From Epiperipatus broadwayi (lineage: Eukaryota; Onychophora; Udeonychophora; Euonychophora; Peripatidae): DNA of 64,000 bases. This document shows positions 10,801-22,172 of this stretch, in pieces. The translations under genes were made by a program, and so were the position numbers. The notes below the pieces were generated by a model. That model was not told the origin of the DNA, did not search any database, and worked only from the letters and a program-made list of their open reading frames with translations. The DNA is taken from NCBI GenBank assembly GCA_028023455.1, contig JAQFVV010012395.1, positions 9,185,257 through 9,249,256 of the forward strand, read 5' to 3'. The number at the start of each line of letters is the position of its first letter. Within the stretch, counting starts at the first letter, position 1.

Positions 10801-12339
10801 ATTAATATATTTTAATAAATAAGGGTTTTATGGAAAGTTGAATATTATGCAAAGATTCATGATGATCAATCATCATCACTAGTATTATTAAATCCTGATT
10901 TTAACTATAAAAGTATTTTAGTAAATAACTATAAACTTATATAAATGCTAGTGAATGTAATATTTAAATCTCAGTTTGAAATAAGATAATTTTTAATAAA
11001 TGCATATGAGTTTATAAAGATTAATTTATTGTTGTGAGTTTATTAATAAGCTATGGCTAGTATCATCATTATTATTATTATCATCATATCACTATTATTA
11101 TCATCATTATTATCATCATCATCATTATTACCTTTATATTATGAAAAATAATCTAGTTAAATGGCCATCAATATCAAGAATGGTCTTCACATGCTTGTTT
11201 GGAAGCCATTAATAGGATTATACATGTCTGTTCATCAATATACGTAAATGAGCTAGCAATATCTATAAGAATCTTTGATCTATAATATAAATTTTGGTAA
11301 TATTGGGATCTTGTAATTTTATCGATATAGATAAAATGTAAGAATGTCATTTTTTCATTAGTCATCCAAGTCATGTGTGATAAAAATGTACCGAATGAGT
11401 TTGAACTCAGTACATTCTAAACAGATAATTATCTAGATTTAAAACAATCTAGTGGCGCTCATGGGAAAACACATATACTTAGCTAAACTGAATAAAGAGT
11501 GATATAATCCCTTTCCAACTTCATAATATTAGCTTTATAAAATATATATATTATAAGTTGTCATGAATAGCACCAGTGTGTGCATATGACCATGAATGGT
11601 CTTTTATAGTTGGAAAGAAGAATAAAAAGGATTCTTTATTAAAAGAACCTAGTATTGGAGATAAAGCATAAGGCACTCCAGGAATCTCACAGTGGGTACT
11701 TTTATTCAGTTGCTATATTTAATATTTTTTTATTTGATGACAATGGCCAGTATGTTTTATTGTTCAAATGACATCCCCAATATTTAGATATTATTAAATC
11801 TTTAATGATGATATTTTAATTTTCATTGTTGTTATTTTATATGGAGAAATGAGATAACTTATTGATTTTATTACTAATGTGACAGAATTAATGTTTAGGA
11901 TAGTTGCAATCGGGCTATAATGTTATATTTAGTTATTGAATTATGGCAAATCACTCATCTATTTATCTATACTGTGACAATGTTTACTTACTGGTACAAA
12001 TAATAGATTAGATAAACATGTATGTTAATAATGGATCATTTTTCTATCAATTTATTATTATTTCTGTCGCAAATGTCCTTCATTCAGTTACAAATATCCA
12101 TTATTTCAGTTACAATATATATATATATATATTGAAGCAATCAATCTTAGCTTAAGATTGTGCTTCATGTTTCTACCTACTAACCCGTATTCAAACCCCT
12201 ATATCCCATCCCGCTCCTTTTGTCATATATATATTATGTATATATTTGGAATGCGCACCTAAATTTATAGTTTAACTTTCAATATTTATGATTATTAATT
12301 CTATTATTAATTATTAATTCTTTTTTATTAAAGTATTAT
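7891..12339. other. AT-rich non-coding region, no gene recognised
   Basis: This 4.4-kb stretch is very AT-rich with short homopolymers and scattered ATC/ATT triplets (11061-11130). All open frames are short, low in complexity and without family motifs. A 33-bp hairpin lies at 12134-12166 (arms GAAGCA/TGCTTC) next to an (AT)n run at 12116-12132. I see no transposon motif, tRNA or exon with convincing splice sites. Confidence 0.7.
11061..11130 (+). repeat. ATC/ATT triplet microsatellite
   Basis: Interleaved ATC and ATT units run for about 70 bp, with an interruption near 11087. Confidence 0.85.
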
Positions 12340-12349
12340 AGGTGCAATT

Positions 12350-12396
<47 letters not shown>

Positions 12397-12401
12397 TGCA
12401 T

Positions 12402-12449
<48 letters not shown>

Positions 12450-12450
12450 A
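12340..12450. repeat. Double (AT)n array with inverted unique spacers
   Basis: Two (AT)n tracts of about 40 bp each are separated by TAAATTGCATCCTATA. The left flank TATAGGTGCAATTTA is nearly the reverse complement of that spacer, and the right flank TATAGGA again matches it in inverted form. The segment can fold into a cruciform-like structure on either strand. Confidence 0.9.
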
Positions 12451-13401
12451 GCAAAAACTTACTAACAATATTGATTTTAAATATTTTATTGTACTTCATT
12501 TTTAAACTTTTTCTTTTTAAATTGCTTGTTTTTTCTTTTAAACTGTATATTTTGTAAAATCCAATATGGAAGATGATACAGTAATTGTCTAAAAATAATT
12601 AATGGGGTTGGAAGCACTATTGTTTCAATCTGGGGAAGGTATTTTTAATTAAAGTTTTTACTTAAAATGGCATTAAGATTAGAGACACTTTTGTTAAAAA
12701 CATGTTGTCATATCTATTTCTAATCTGGAAATAGATTTGAATTTATTTTTGGACGTTATCTTACTGTTGCATCTTCAAAAACAACCAATAAAGAAAAAGT
12801 ATAAAATGATTGAATTTTGAATCACAGAGAGATTAGCTACTATTGAGAGAACTGATTGTAAAAGTATTACACGTCACTTGAATCTTAAATAATGTAGCAG
12901 TAAATTCATCACTTCTCAGCCATTTTTGGGTCATCATCTTCCACGGCCATACTATCCTGCTGCCCAAGAATGAAAAGCCTGACCTAAGAACTTCAGTGTG
13001 ATAATAGAAGCTTGCTGGCACAGGAGCATGTGCCATACTAAATTGGACTCTTAAAATTGCAAGGTAACTTTTCAAGCCGTCACCTCAAACTAATCTATCA
13101 ATTTGTTTTCTAATGTATTTAACTTTGTTTTTGTTTTAATATGTAATTTGCTCTTAAGTAATTTATTTTATTTAATTCTCTCTCATATGCTCTTAACTTT
13201 TCTTAACTTTGGTGCGGTCAATTATTTACATGTATTTATTATTTGATTTATATATCTGCTTGCTTATTATTATGTCAATCTCACAAACTGACGAGCTTAA
13301 TTTCTAAAAATCTTTTCTGTCATTTTTTCTTCTTCTAAACCTTCATACAAAGGTTATTAAATCCCCTTAAAATATATATGTAATGCATTATAAATTAATA
13401 T
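12451..13401. other. Intergenic, no gene recognised
   Basis: AT-rich apart from a patch of more balanced composition at about 12880-13075. The minus strand of that patch has an 80-codon open frame (13075-12833) that I cannot link to a family; it may be the tail of a decayed repeat. The region ends at TTAATAT directly before LTR element 1. Confidence 0.6.
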
Positions 13402-14643
13402 CGTACCGGTCAAAAACCACCACCACCACACGTCAAATCGGATTCAAACTCAGCTTAACCAAAACTGAATTCAAACCCAACTCAACAGCTCAGATAGCCA
13501 AAATCGACGGCACAGTGCTATGCGCCAAGAACTAGCTCAACGGTTGGTGAGGACTAGAGACCCTTGCACTGACACGAATATCTAATAATTAATTACTTTG
13601 AATACTTTTTAAATCAAATCATATGTATGTTCGGGTTGCCAACACAGACAGCGGGTATTAACATTTAAATAATTATAAAAGGAATGATGAACTAAGAAAC
13701 CAAGTATGTTAGAAATATTTAATAATAATAATAATTTGTTTTGTTCAATAAAATATAGATTGCATTAGTTACCTCTAGTCTTTAAAAGAATTTATAAATA
13801 TAATAAGAGTGGCGGTCCTTATCATATGCCAACAAGTATTACACAACATGGGATTCTATGTCTATGCCCCCAACGAGAAATATAAAGGCAGATAAAGGTA
13901 TTCATTAAGAACGGAAATGATTGTTCTAATTTTATTACGGTGGAATGTGAGATTTATTTTCACATTCGGAAATCTATTCATGAAGAGCAAAACGTATTTT
14001 AAGGCATAACTTTAATCTTGATTTGAAAACTGATTTAAACTAAATATATTTGAGAATTGGTTCGACTTTAATTTAAATCACTTCATCACGAATTACGAGC
14101 ACGGAGCGGGTTTTACCGGAACAAAGATGCAATGGTACTGACGAATTACAAGGCAGAGAGTAAAATTGAAAGATGATCGCTAGTCGATGATCGAAGTCCT
14201 ATGGCGGCTTGCATTTGGCAAGTCTTACGCCCTTTGACTAATGAATCGGAAAGGAAGTACTTTCTTCCTCGAGAAATTTAAATAAGAGAATATGATCACC
14301 GACCAGCCTAACGGAGCGGAAGATGGCCCTACGTCAGCAACATTTGATGATGATGACTTGATAGTCATCGAAGAAAAATAAAACCCATGTAAAATGCTCT
14401 ACGTGATGACTTGACCAATTAATTAAAGTCAAACGAGCTTTTATCGAACTATTTTAAAACATTTATAAACTATATTAATTATGCCCTAATATCGTGCCCT
14501 TCCTGAATATTGATATAAAATAACAAAAGTGGAATTAAAATACATTTAACCCTTTATCGACCCTTTTTGCAATAAAGACCTTTAAGATTATATTTGCTTA
14601 AATAAATATTAGTGGAACAAGAAAATCATTTAACATTATTTGA

Positions 14644-14703
<60 letters not shown>

Positions 14704-16049
14704 TTATAACGTAGATAGGAGCTGGGGACATAGGTGAAACATTGAGCAAATAATTTATGATTAGTTAATTATAAAAATAGTAAACGTATAATATTTTCTT
14801 TCGACTCGATGATTAATAGAACTTATAAATTTAGTTCTAATGGGCGAGAATAACTATTTAAAATTTATATTATATTATTTGCGTGAGGCAAATAGAACCA
14901 AGGAGCTCATCGAGTCGAAAAATTATTGGCATATAATTTTAAATACGACATTAATAAAGCACACAAATATATATATTAAATGAACTGCCAAGTAAGAAAA
15001 GAAAAAGTTTAAAGACTAGAGATTTAAAGAATTACGAGATAAATTTACAGTAGCATGAATAAAAGGTGTTACAAAGATTTACATTAAAGAATAAAAGAGC
15101 TCTTAAAAAGAAGGAGTATAAATAAAGTTCGAACTGGCCAGAAAGTTTAACGTTCATATTACCATTCCGTGCTTGTCCTTAAGTTACTCCTCCAAGTTGT
15201 TGAAACGTAGGCATCATTGGTTAACTACTGGAATAGTATTTTAGTAGCTTTCATTATTTTAGCAGAATGATCGATCCGGAAAACGGTTCAGCAGCTCCAG
15301 TGAAGATTCCTCGGGACTTTAGGAACCGTAGCCAGATCCCTGATGTTCTAGCCCTCTATCATGATGAAATACAATTTTTATACACACAGAGTTCACTGCA
15401 CTACTCTACAACCAAAAACTACTTTTTTTTCTTTACTTTTCAGGGCTATATATCTACTGTTCACTGATGCCTCCGGCTAGCGCTCATTTTATTATCAATC
15501 TGGTTTTTTTTTTATAATTAGTTGTTTTCAGAAACATTCCTTCGATAAGCTTTCAAACTAATTTGTGAATTCCTTCCTAATTAGAAAATGAATTCTTAAA
15601 GTCTGAAATGATTTTAATTAAAAATTGAATTCTTATCTTTTTTTTATTAATAAAACTTTACTGTTGTTTTTGAGAATTTGAAAGCCTTTGGAAGGAATGT
15701 AGCTTTTAATCGCAAAACTTTACAAATTATTTAAAAGTAAAAAAAACAAGTATTCCCGACGCAATGAAACTTTCGAACAATTATATATATTTAATATTTA
15801 CAAACATATATACGCACAATCCAGGCAATTTAATATATGTAAATTCATGAACATTTTATCATGAATTTATTTAGAGAATTGATCCAATTTAAACTAAACT
15901 AATTAATTTTACTACGTATTTGAAACAAGTTATTCATTATGGAAATTAGCGTGGATTGAACGTATAAAGCCCCATTGCATCGGAAATTTAAGGTTAGTAT
16001 TAGGGTAAATAACATGAAGCTAGGATCGAACTCAGATCCGACTGCTTCA
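13402..16049 (-). repeat. 3' LTR of element 1
   Basis: Minus-strand LTR of 2648 bp. It contains an (AT)n array at 14648-14701, a 122-bp hairpin at 14799-14920 (arms TTTCGACTCGATGA and its complement), and a plus-strand ATG frame at 15267. The outer end has a C at 13402 where the other copy has T. Confidence 0.9.
15267..15467 (+). other. Antisense ORF inside LTR (copy 1)
   Basis: An ATG frame of 66 codons lies antisense to element 1, starting MIDPENGSAAPVKIPRDF. Its first ~53 codons are identical in the other LTR at 20224; the tails differ because of a change in a T run. It sits in a GC-richer patch. No family is recognised. It could be chance, given the near identity of the two LTRs, or part of the LTR regulatory region. 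Confidence 0.3.
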
Positions 16050-16063
16050 TTTCTTTTCACTTC
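16050..16063 (-). promoter_or_regulatory. Polypurine tract of element 1
   Basis: On the minus strand GAAGTGAAAAGAAA lies directly before the TGAAGC start of the 3' LTR, the place and composition expected for the plus-strand DNA primer of an LTR retrotransposon. Confidence 0.7.
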
Positions 16064-16322
16064 AAAAAAAAACAATGAAAAAAAAATGACTTTACTTACG
16101 CAGGATATAGTTGCATAAGTGTCTAGACTCTGGGAGAACAGCTTGATCGTGAACAATATAACCTGCCCAAGCTACAAAAATTATACATGTCTCACTACGA
16201 TCAACTTTTTTGAATATTCCGCTTATAATAAGTTTAAAAAAATCTGTCCATTTATCAAGTCTCATTTTCCTATGGTCACGTCAGTTGGTCTTCTGTATAT
16301 ATATCTGTCTCTACAGTTTATC

Positions 16323-16945
16323 TTACTGTTTCCCTGGATCAGGTGGTACATATTGTTTTAACTGTCTGGCATTGTAATGGTCATAGTCCTGGTCTTCCCT
16401 GGTTGTCGTCAAGTTCCCATAGTCTATTGCTGTCATTTGTTCTATGGCCTTTTCTGCGACCGAATGCACAAAAAACAATTCTTTAACATTATCTCTATGA
16501 ACGATGGGGTTCTCTCCTGGGTCATCTTTGAAAATTTGAATCTGTATCAAGGATCCAGGCATTGGCATCTGTAACTTCTTCATACTAAGTTGAGGACTCA
16601 TCATCTGTCCCATTTCCACTTTTAGTTTCATTGGACTAGTGGTCTGAACATCTTTTTCTGTATCTATATCCGCTTCTTCCACTGCTTCATAACTGGACTC
16701 ATCCTCACCACTGTTGTTTTCCTTGCTGTCCACAACTTCTTTTGGTGTGGCCTGATCATCTTCATTTTCTATTTTGGGTCTTCAGAGGGATTTATTTCTT
16801 GCTGAAGCTTTACATTTTCTAGATTTGAGTTGGCTTGGATGCCATGTGCTTCCTCGATCCTTACCAGCCTTTCCATCATCATCATCAGTACCTTTTGATC
16901 TTCTCTCATTTCTCTGAGGATTGTTTGTAAAGTGTCTTTTCCCAT
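16323..16945 (-). CDS. Gag-like coiled-coil/acidic protein of element 1 (one frameshift)
   Basis: On the minus strand an ATG at 16945 starts MGKDTLQTILREMREDQ, a predicted helical, Leu/Met-rich coiled coil ending near GIQANSNLENVKLQQE. At about 16770 one base is missing: the first frame stops at PK-stop while the +1 frame continues IENEDDQATPKEVVDSKENN and stays open to the TAA at 16323. The middle is acidic (Glu/Asp/Ser-rich). The tail reads YNARQLKQYVPPDPGKQ, reminiscent of the NxxxLKPY end of Gypsy pol proteins. This suggests a gag start joined to a pol end after loss of the rest; that is inference. ATG 16945 is chosen because the open codons upstream are hydrophobic and start only at GTG. 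Total about 207 codons. Confidence 0.5.
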
Positions 16946-17426
16946 TTTTGAAAATACGAAAATAATGTAATAAACAATCAATATAATGAACACTGCAGAT
17001 CAACTTATAGTACTCTCTGTATGCTTAAAAATATTTTTTTTCTTCAGTAATTTTAACTAGGTCTCTGACTACAGGTCCATTGTCCTAATCTTCACTAGCT
17101 GCTTCATATTATTTCCCCAATCTATGTAATCTGCCTTTTTTTTAGTTTACCTACGTTTTCTTGGTTAGCTCTTTATTTTAACTGTTTGAGTGAGACATGT
17201 ATTCAAAAATATTAAAGATAAGAAAAAAAAACATTATTCACTTTCCCTTTGTTCAACTGTTCTGTTCTCCCATGTCTGAAAAAAAAAACTATACAGTGAT
17301 ATACAAATATTATGTATTAGCAGATACAACAAATCATTCTGTATTGAACACACTTGGTTTTTTTATTATGGCGATTGACCCACTACTGTGCTGACAATCA
17401 AATTTGCTGACAAATTTATTTATATG

Positions 17427-17434
17427 GGCGCCAG
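17427..17434 (-). promoter_or_regulatory. Conserved GGCGCC leader motif, element 1
   Basis: Minus strand reads TTGCTCACTGGCGCCC, followed by ATATAAATAAATTTGTCA. The leader of element 3 has TTGCTCACTGG...GGCGCCC and a similar ATATAAATTTGTCA downstream (45690-45760). GGCGCC is self-complementary. The function is unknown; an RNA dimerisation or secondary primer contact is possible. Confidence 0.4.
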
Positions 17435-18305
17435 TGAGCAAAATGAGATCAATAGGGCATGTGATATAACCCATTGACCCCCAAACCACATATGATTGAC
17501 TTAACCTTTAATAAAACCATTGAATTGATGATGAGTAATATTATTTAATAACAGCTAATGCGTTCATGACCTGAGTTTAAATATAGGAGTTTAAATATTA
17601 CTAAGCATGAGGCTTCACACACACAAAGAAATGTCAAAATTAATTACAAGAACTTTTATTGGTGATATTATTCTAAATCTTGCTAGCATGAAAGCGTGCA
17701 AACCATTTAAGCATTTTGCCAACTGCATCTGGCTGCTTGGTGTACACAAAGGGTCTTCACCTGCTTTGAGGTTACTAAAAATACGGAGCGAACATTTAAT
17801 ATATATGCTAGCAAGCAATACTTTGAAATTAAGACTTTTATGATATCATATTGGATATTTTTAATTATAACAACTGAGATAAACATAATTAATTTTGACA
17901 CAGAAAACATTTCACTTTATTTTTACCCCAATGCTTTGATCTATGGACTCTTACTACTTTGCTAACGATAATTTTTCTTACTGTCACGAACGCGTATAAC
18001 ACAAACGTATAATATATATATACTGATATAGTACACGTATAATTAATATATATACATATGCATAATTATTTTAACTAACGAATCTTTTACTGAACGAACA
18101 TTTAAAAAAATAATCTTGAGAACATTTTTATAAGAAAGAATTAGAAAATGATATTTTAATTTATTAAATCATTTCAGTATATATATAACACTTTTTTTTA
18201 AAAAATATCACTCTACAGAAACATTTACTTTATTGGAATTTCAATTAACTGAGTAACTATAATCACAATTTTAATCTCCAGGGCATGTGTGGGGTTTATT
18301 AAGTC

Positions 18306-18328
18306 GAGCCACAACGATTGGGCAGCCA
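18306..18328 (-). promoter_or_regulatory. Primer-binding site of element 1 (tRNA-Lys-like)
   Basis: Twelve bases inside the 5' LTR end the minus strand reads TGGCTGCCCAATCGTTGTGG, close to TGGCGCCCAACGTGGGGC, the complement of an animal tRNA-Lys(CUU) 3' end, with a few extra bases. It starts with TGG as required to pair with the tRNA CCA. Confidence 0.6.
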
Positions 18329-18340
18329 AAAACATACCCA

Positions 18341-19582
18341 TGTACCGGTCAAAAACCACCACCACCACACGTCAAATCGGATTCAAACTCAGCTTAACCA
18401 AAACTGAATTCAAACCCAACTCAACAGCTCAGATAGCCAAAATCGACGGCACAGTGCTATGCGCCAAGAACTAGCTCAACGGTTGGTGAGGACTAGAGAC
18501 CCTTGCACTGACACGAATATCTAATAATTAATTACTTTGAATACTTTTTAAATCAAATCATATGTATGTTCGGGTTGCCAACACAGACAGCGGGTATTAA
18601 CATTTAAATAATTATAAAAGGAATGACGAACTAAGAAACCAAGTATGTTAGAAATATTTAATAATAATAATAATTTGTTTTGTTCAATAAAATATAGATT
18701 GCATTAGTTACCTCTAGTCTTTAAAAGAATTTATAAATATAATAAGAGTGGCGGTCCTTATCATATGCCAACAAGTATTACACAACATGGGATTCTATGT
18801 CTATGCCCCCAACGAGAAATATAAAGGCAGATAAAGGTATTCATTAAGAACGGAAATGATTGTTCTAATTTTATTACGGTGGAATGTGAGATTTATTTTC
18901 ACATTCGGAAATCTATTCATGAAGAGCAAAACGTATTTTAAGGCATAACTTTAATCTTGATTTGAAAACTGATTTAAACTAAATATATTTGAGAATTGGT
19001 TCGACTTTAATTTAAATCACTTCATCACGAATTACGAGCACGGAGCAGGTTTTACCGGAACAAAGATGCAATGGTACTGACGAATTACAAGGCAGAGAAT
19101 AAAATTGAAAGATGATCGCTAGTCGATGATCGAAGTCCTATGGCGGCTTGCATTTGGCAAGTCTTACGCCCTTTGACTAATGAATCGGAAAGGAAGTACT
19201 TTCTTCCTCGAGAAATTTAAATAAGAGAATATGATCACCGACCAGCCTAACGGAGCGGAAGATGGCCCTACGTCAGCAACATTTGATGATGATGACTTGA
19301 TAGTCATCGTTGAAAAATAAAACCCATGTAGAATGCTCTACGTGATGACTTGACCAATTAATTAAAGTCAAACGAGCTTTTATCGAACTATTTTAAAACA
19401 TTTATAAACTATATTAATTATGCCCTAATATCGTGCCCTTCCTGAATATTGATACAAAATAACAAAAGCGGAATTAAAATACATTTAACCCTTTATCGAC
19501 CCTTTTTGCAATAAAGACCTTTAAGATTATATTTGCTTAAATAAATATTAGTGGAACAAGAAAATCATTTAACATTATTTGA

Positions 19583-19613
<31 letters not shown>

Positions 19614-21005
19614 TATTATATATATTATTTGAATACATATATATATATATATATATATACTTATAACGTAGATAGGAGCTGGGGACATAGGTGAAACATT
19701 GAGCAAATAATTTATGATTAGTTAATTATAAAAATAGTAAACGTATAATATTTTCTTTCGACTCGATGATTAATAGAACTTATAAATTTAGTTCTAATGG
19801 GCGAGAATAACTATTTAAAATTTATATTATATTATTTGCGTGAGGCAAATAGAACCAAGGAGCTCATCGAGTCGAAAAATTATTGGCATATAATTTTAAA
19901 TACGACATTAATAAAGCACACAAATATATATATTAAATGAACCGCCAAGTAAGAAAAGAAAAAGTTTAAAGACTAGAGATTTAAAGAATTACGAGATAAA
20001 TTTACAGTAGCATGAATAAAAGGTGTTACAAAGATTTACATTAAAGAATAAAAGAGCTCTTAAAAAGAAGGAGTATAAATAAAGTTCGAACTGGCCAGAA
20101 AGTTTAACGTTCATATTACCATTCCGTGCTTGTCCTTAAGTTACTCCTCCAAGTTGTTGAAACGTAGGCATCATTGGTTAACTACTGGAATAGTATTTTA
20201 GTAGCTTTCATTATTTTAGCAGAATGATCGATCCGGAAAACGGTTCAGCAGCTCCAGTGAAGATTCCTCGGGACTTTAGGAACCGTAGCCAGATCCCTGA
20301 TGTTCTAGCCCTCTATCATGATGAAATACAATTTTTATACACACAGAGTTCACTGCACTACTCTACAACCAAAAACTACTTTTTTTCTTTACTTTTCAGG
20401 GCTATATATCTACTGTTCACTGATGCCTCCGGCTAGCGCTCATTTTATTATCAATCTGGTTTTTTTTTAATAATTAGTTGTTTTCAGAAACATTCCTTCG
20501 ATAAGCTTTCAAACTAATTTGTGAATTCCTTCCTAATTAGAAAATGAATTCTTAAAGTCTGAAATGATTTTAATTAAAAATTGAATTCTTATCTTTTTTT
20601 TATTAATAAAACTTTACTGTTGTTTTTGAGAATTTGAAAGCCTTTGGAAGGAATGTAGCTTTTAATCGCAAAACTTTACAAATTATTTAAAAGTAAAAAA
20701 AACAAGTATTCCCGACGCAATGAAACTTTCGAACAATTATATATATTTAATATTTACAAACATATATACGCACAATCCAGGCAATTTAATATATGTAAAT
20801 TCATGAACATTTTATCATGAATTTATTTAGAGAATTGATCCAATTTAAACTAAACTAATTAATTTTACTACGTATTTGAAACAAGTTATTCATTATGGAA
20901 ATTAGCGTGGATTGAACGTATAAAGCCCCATTGCATCGGAAATTTAAGGTTAGTATTAGGGTAAATAACATGAAGCTAGGATCGAACTCAGATCCGACTG
21001 CTTCA
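18341..21005 (-). repeat. 5' LTR of element 1
   Basis: Minus-strand LTR of 2665 bp, almost identical to 13402-16049. The AT array is duplicated here (19588-19612 and 19638-19659, separated by ACTTATTATATATATTATTT). The conserved hairpin is at 19756-19877. Confidence 0.9.
20224..20436 (+). other. Antisense ORF inside LTR (copy 2)
   Basis: Partner of the frame at 15267: same ATG and same first ~53 codons, then a different C-terminus (70 codons in all) because the T run after the NYFF codons has a different length. Confidence 0.3.
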
Positions 21006-21610
21006 ATATGTTCACCAGTTTGTTTTTACGAATCAGCATTTTAAGTTGGTTTATTATAAAAATATATTTGTTTAACTCTGGATTTTCTACCCGATGTAAA
21101 TCCAGAACTCAAGCTAATTAACCCTTTGAAATCTTATAAAAATATTCTTTATTTATTTCTGAAAAGTGACCGATTATTTGTTTTCTATATAACTGCTAGT
21201 TATTTTTTATTGCTATATTCTTAAAATAGTTTATGCTTAAAAGATCATATACAGTATTTAATATATTCCAGTTATTGTAAAATCAACGAAGGTGGGATTG
21301 ATGTATTTTAAATAGCAGAAAAAGGGATAGGGGAAAATCTTAATGTTTCTTTTACTAAATCAAATCTTAACGTATATTTTATTAATTTGAAATCTAAATC
21401 TTAATGTTTCTTTTGCTATATAAAATCTTCAAGTATATTTTAAGTAAATGAAATGTAAATCTCTCTCTATATATTATAACTGCATAGCATATTATTTGTC
21501 TAAATTATAGTACTCAAACAAGGATCATTTATTTTTAAAAGCAGTAAATCTTACTCAATGTCATTAGGGACATTCATTCATTATGCGTTACTAACATTTA
21601 GCCTATCCTC

Positions 21611-21649
<39 letters not shown>

Positions 21650-22159
21650 CTTCTAGTCTTAATCTGGGGGTTGCAACAAGTTCAAACCCATAGATTTCTT
21701 CTCATATCTCATTCCGTAGATAGCTGAGCTATCTGGAATCATATTTATTTCATATAAAATGCCTCTGGCAGTGATCCTGTAAGTTTGGCACATGCAGTGC
21801 ATATACACTTCATAGATAAAAGGCCTCTCACATCGGTTATACCAGCAAAAGTCTGGGCCATGCCATGCCTATTCACTTTTCTCTAAGCACTACCCAAGAA
21901 GGGGGTGTAAGATTTCATTATTCATCCAGAAGCACGACCTTTTCCTCTTAGTTATTTTTAGGCTATTATGTCAGCACCACAAACTTCTTCGTATTTATTA
22001 TTCCTTTTGCTTCATGACCCAGTTTTAATGCTCTAATTAAAATTACGCTTTGCTTAAAATATATATAAATGCCAATTCCTTCTATTTTATAAATTAAGTT
22101 TATTTCAATCATATACACCGTCATAATTTATATATCTATATTTAAGAGTATATATATGA
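21006..22159. other. Intergenic, AT-rich, no gene recognised
   Basis: Holds an (AT)n microsatellite at 21614-21646 and a GC-richer patch at 21650-21910 that may be a decayed SINE. No coding motif is seen. Confidence 0.6.
21614..21646 (+). repeat. (AT)n microsatellite
   Basis: About 16 perfect TA/AT units. Confidence 0.95.
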
Positions 22160-22172
22160 CAACTTTTTATTT

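Larger units (their letters stand above)
13402..21005 (-). mobile_element. Giant-LTR Ty3/Gypsy-type element 1, non-autonomous
   Basis: Two direct repeats, 13402-16049 (2648 bp) and 18341-21005 (2665 bp), flank a 2.29-kb interior. On the minus strand each repeat begins TGAAGCAG and ends CGGTACA (ACG in the left copy, one mutation). A tRNA-like primer-binding site follows the right copy and a purine tract precedes the left one, fixing minus orientation. ATAT flanks both sides (13398-13401 and 21006-21009), fitting a 4-bp target duplication. By eye the LTRs differ at about ten substitutions plus AT-array length, so the insertion is fairly young. The interior has only a short coiled-coil/acidic ORF and no pol. 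Confidence 0.87.

Noticed and set aside
12314-12557. Ile/Tyr repeat frames on both strands
   Set aside because: They come from (AT)n arrays and have no other content.
12833-13075. 80-codon minus-strand frame in a more GC-balanced patch
   Set aside because: No motif, no support from neighbours; possibly a decayed repeat.
18289-18474. 61-codon frame crossing the LTR boundary of element 1
   Set aside because: It spans the primer site and LTR end on the strand opposite to the element; no coding signal beyond chance.
13402-21005. Simple segmental duplication as the explanation for the 2.65-kb repeats
   Set aside because: TG...CA ends, primer site, purine tract and flanking ATAT duplication fit an LTR element better.
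21652-21742. tRNA-like sequence on the minus strand (TAGCTCAGC and GGTTTGAAC blocks)
   Set aside because: The spacing is plausible for polymerase III boxes, but acceptor and T stems do not pair and no SINE body could be defined.
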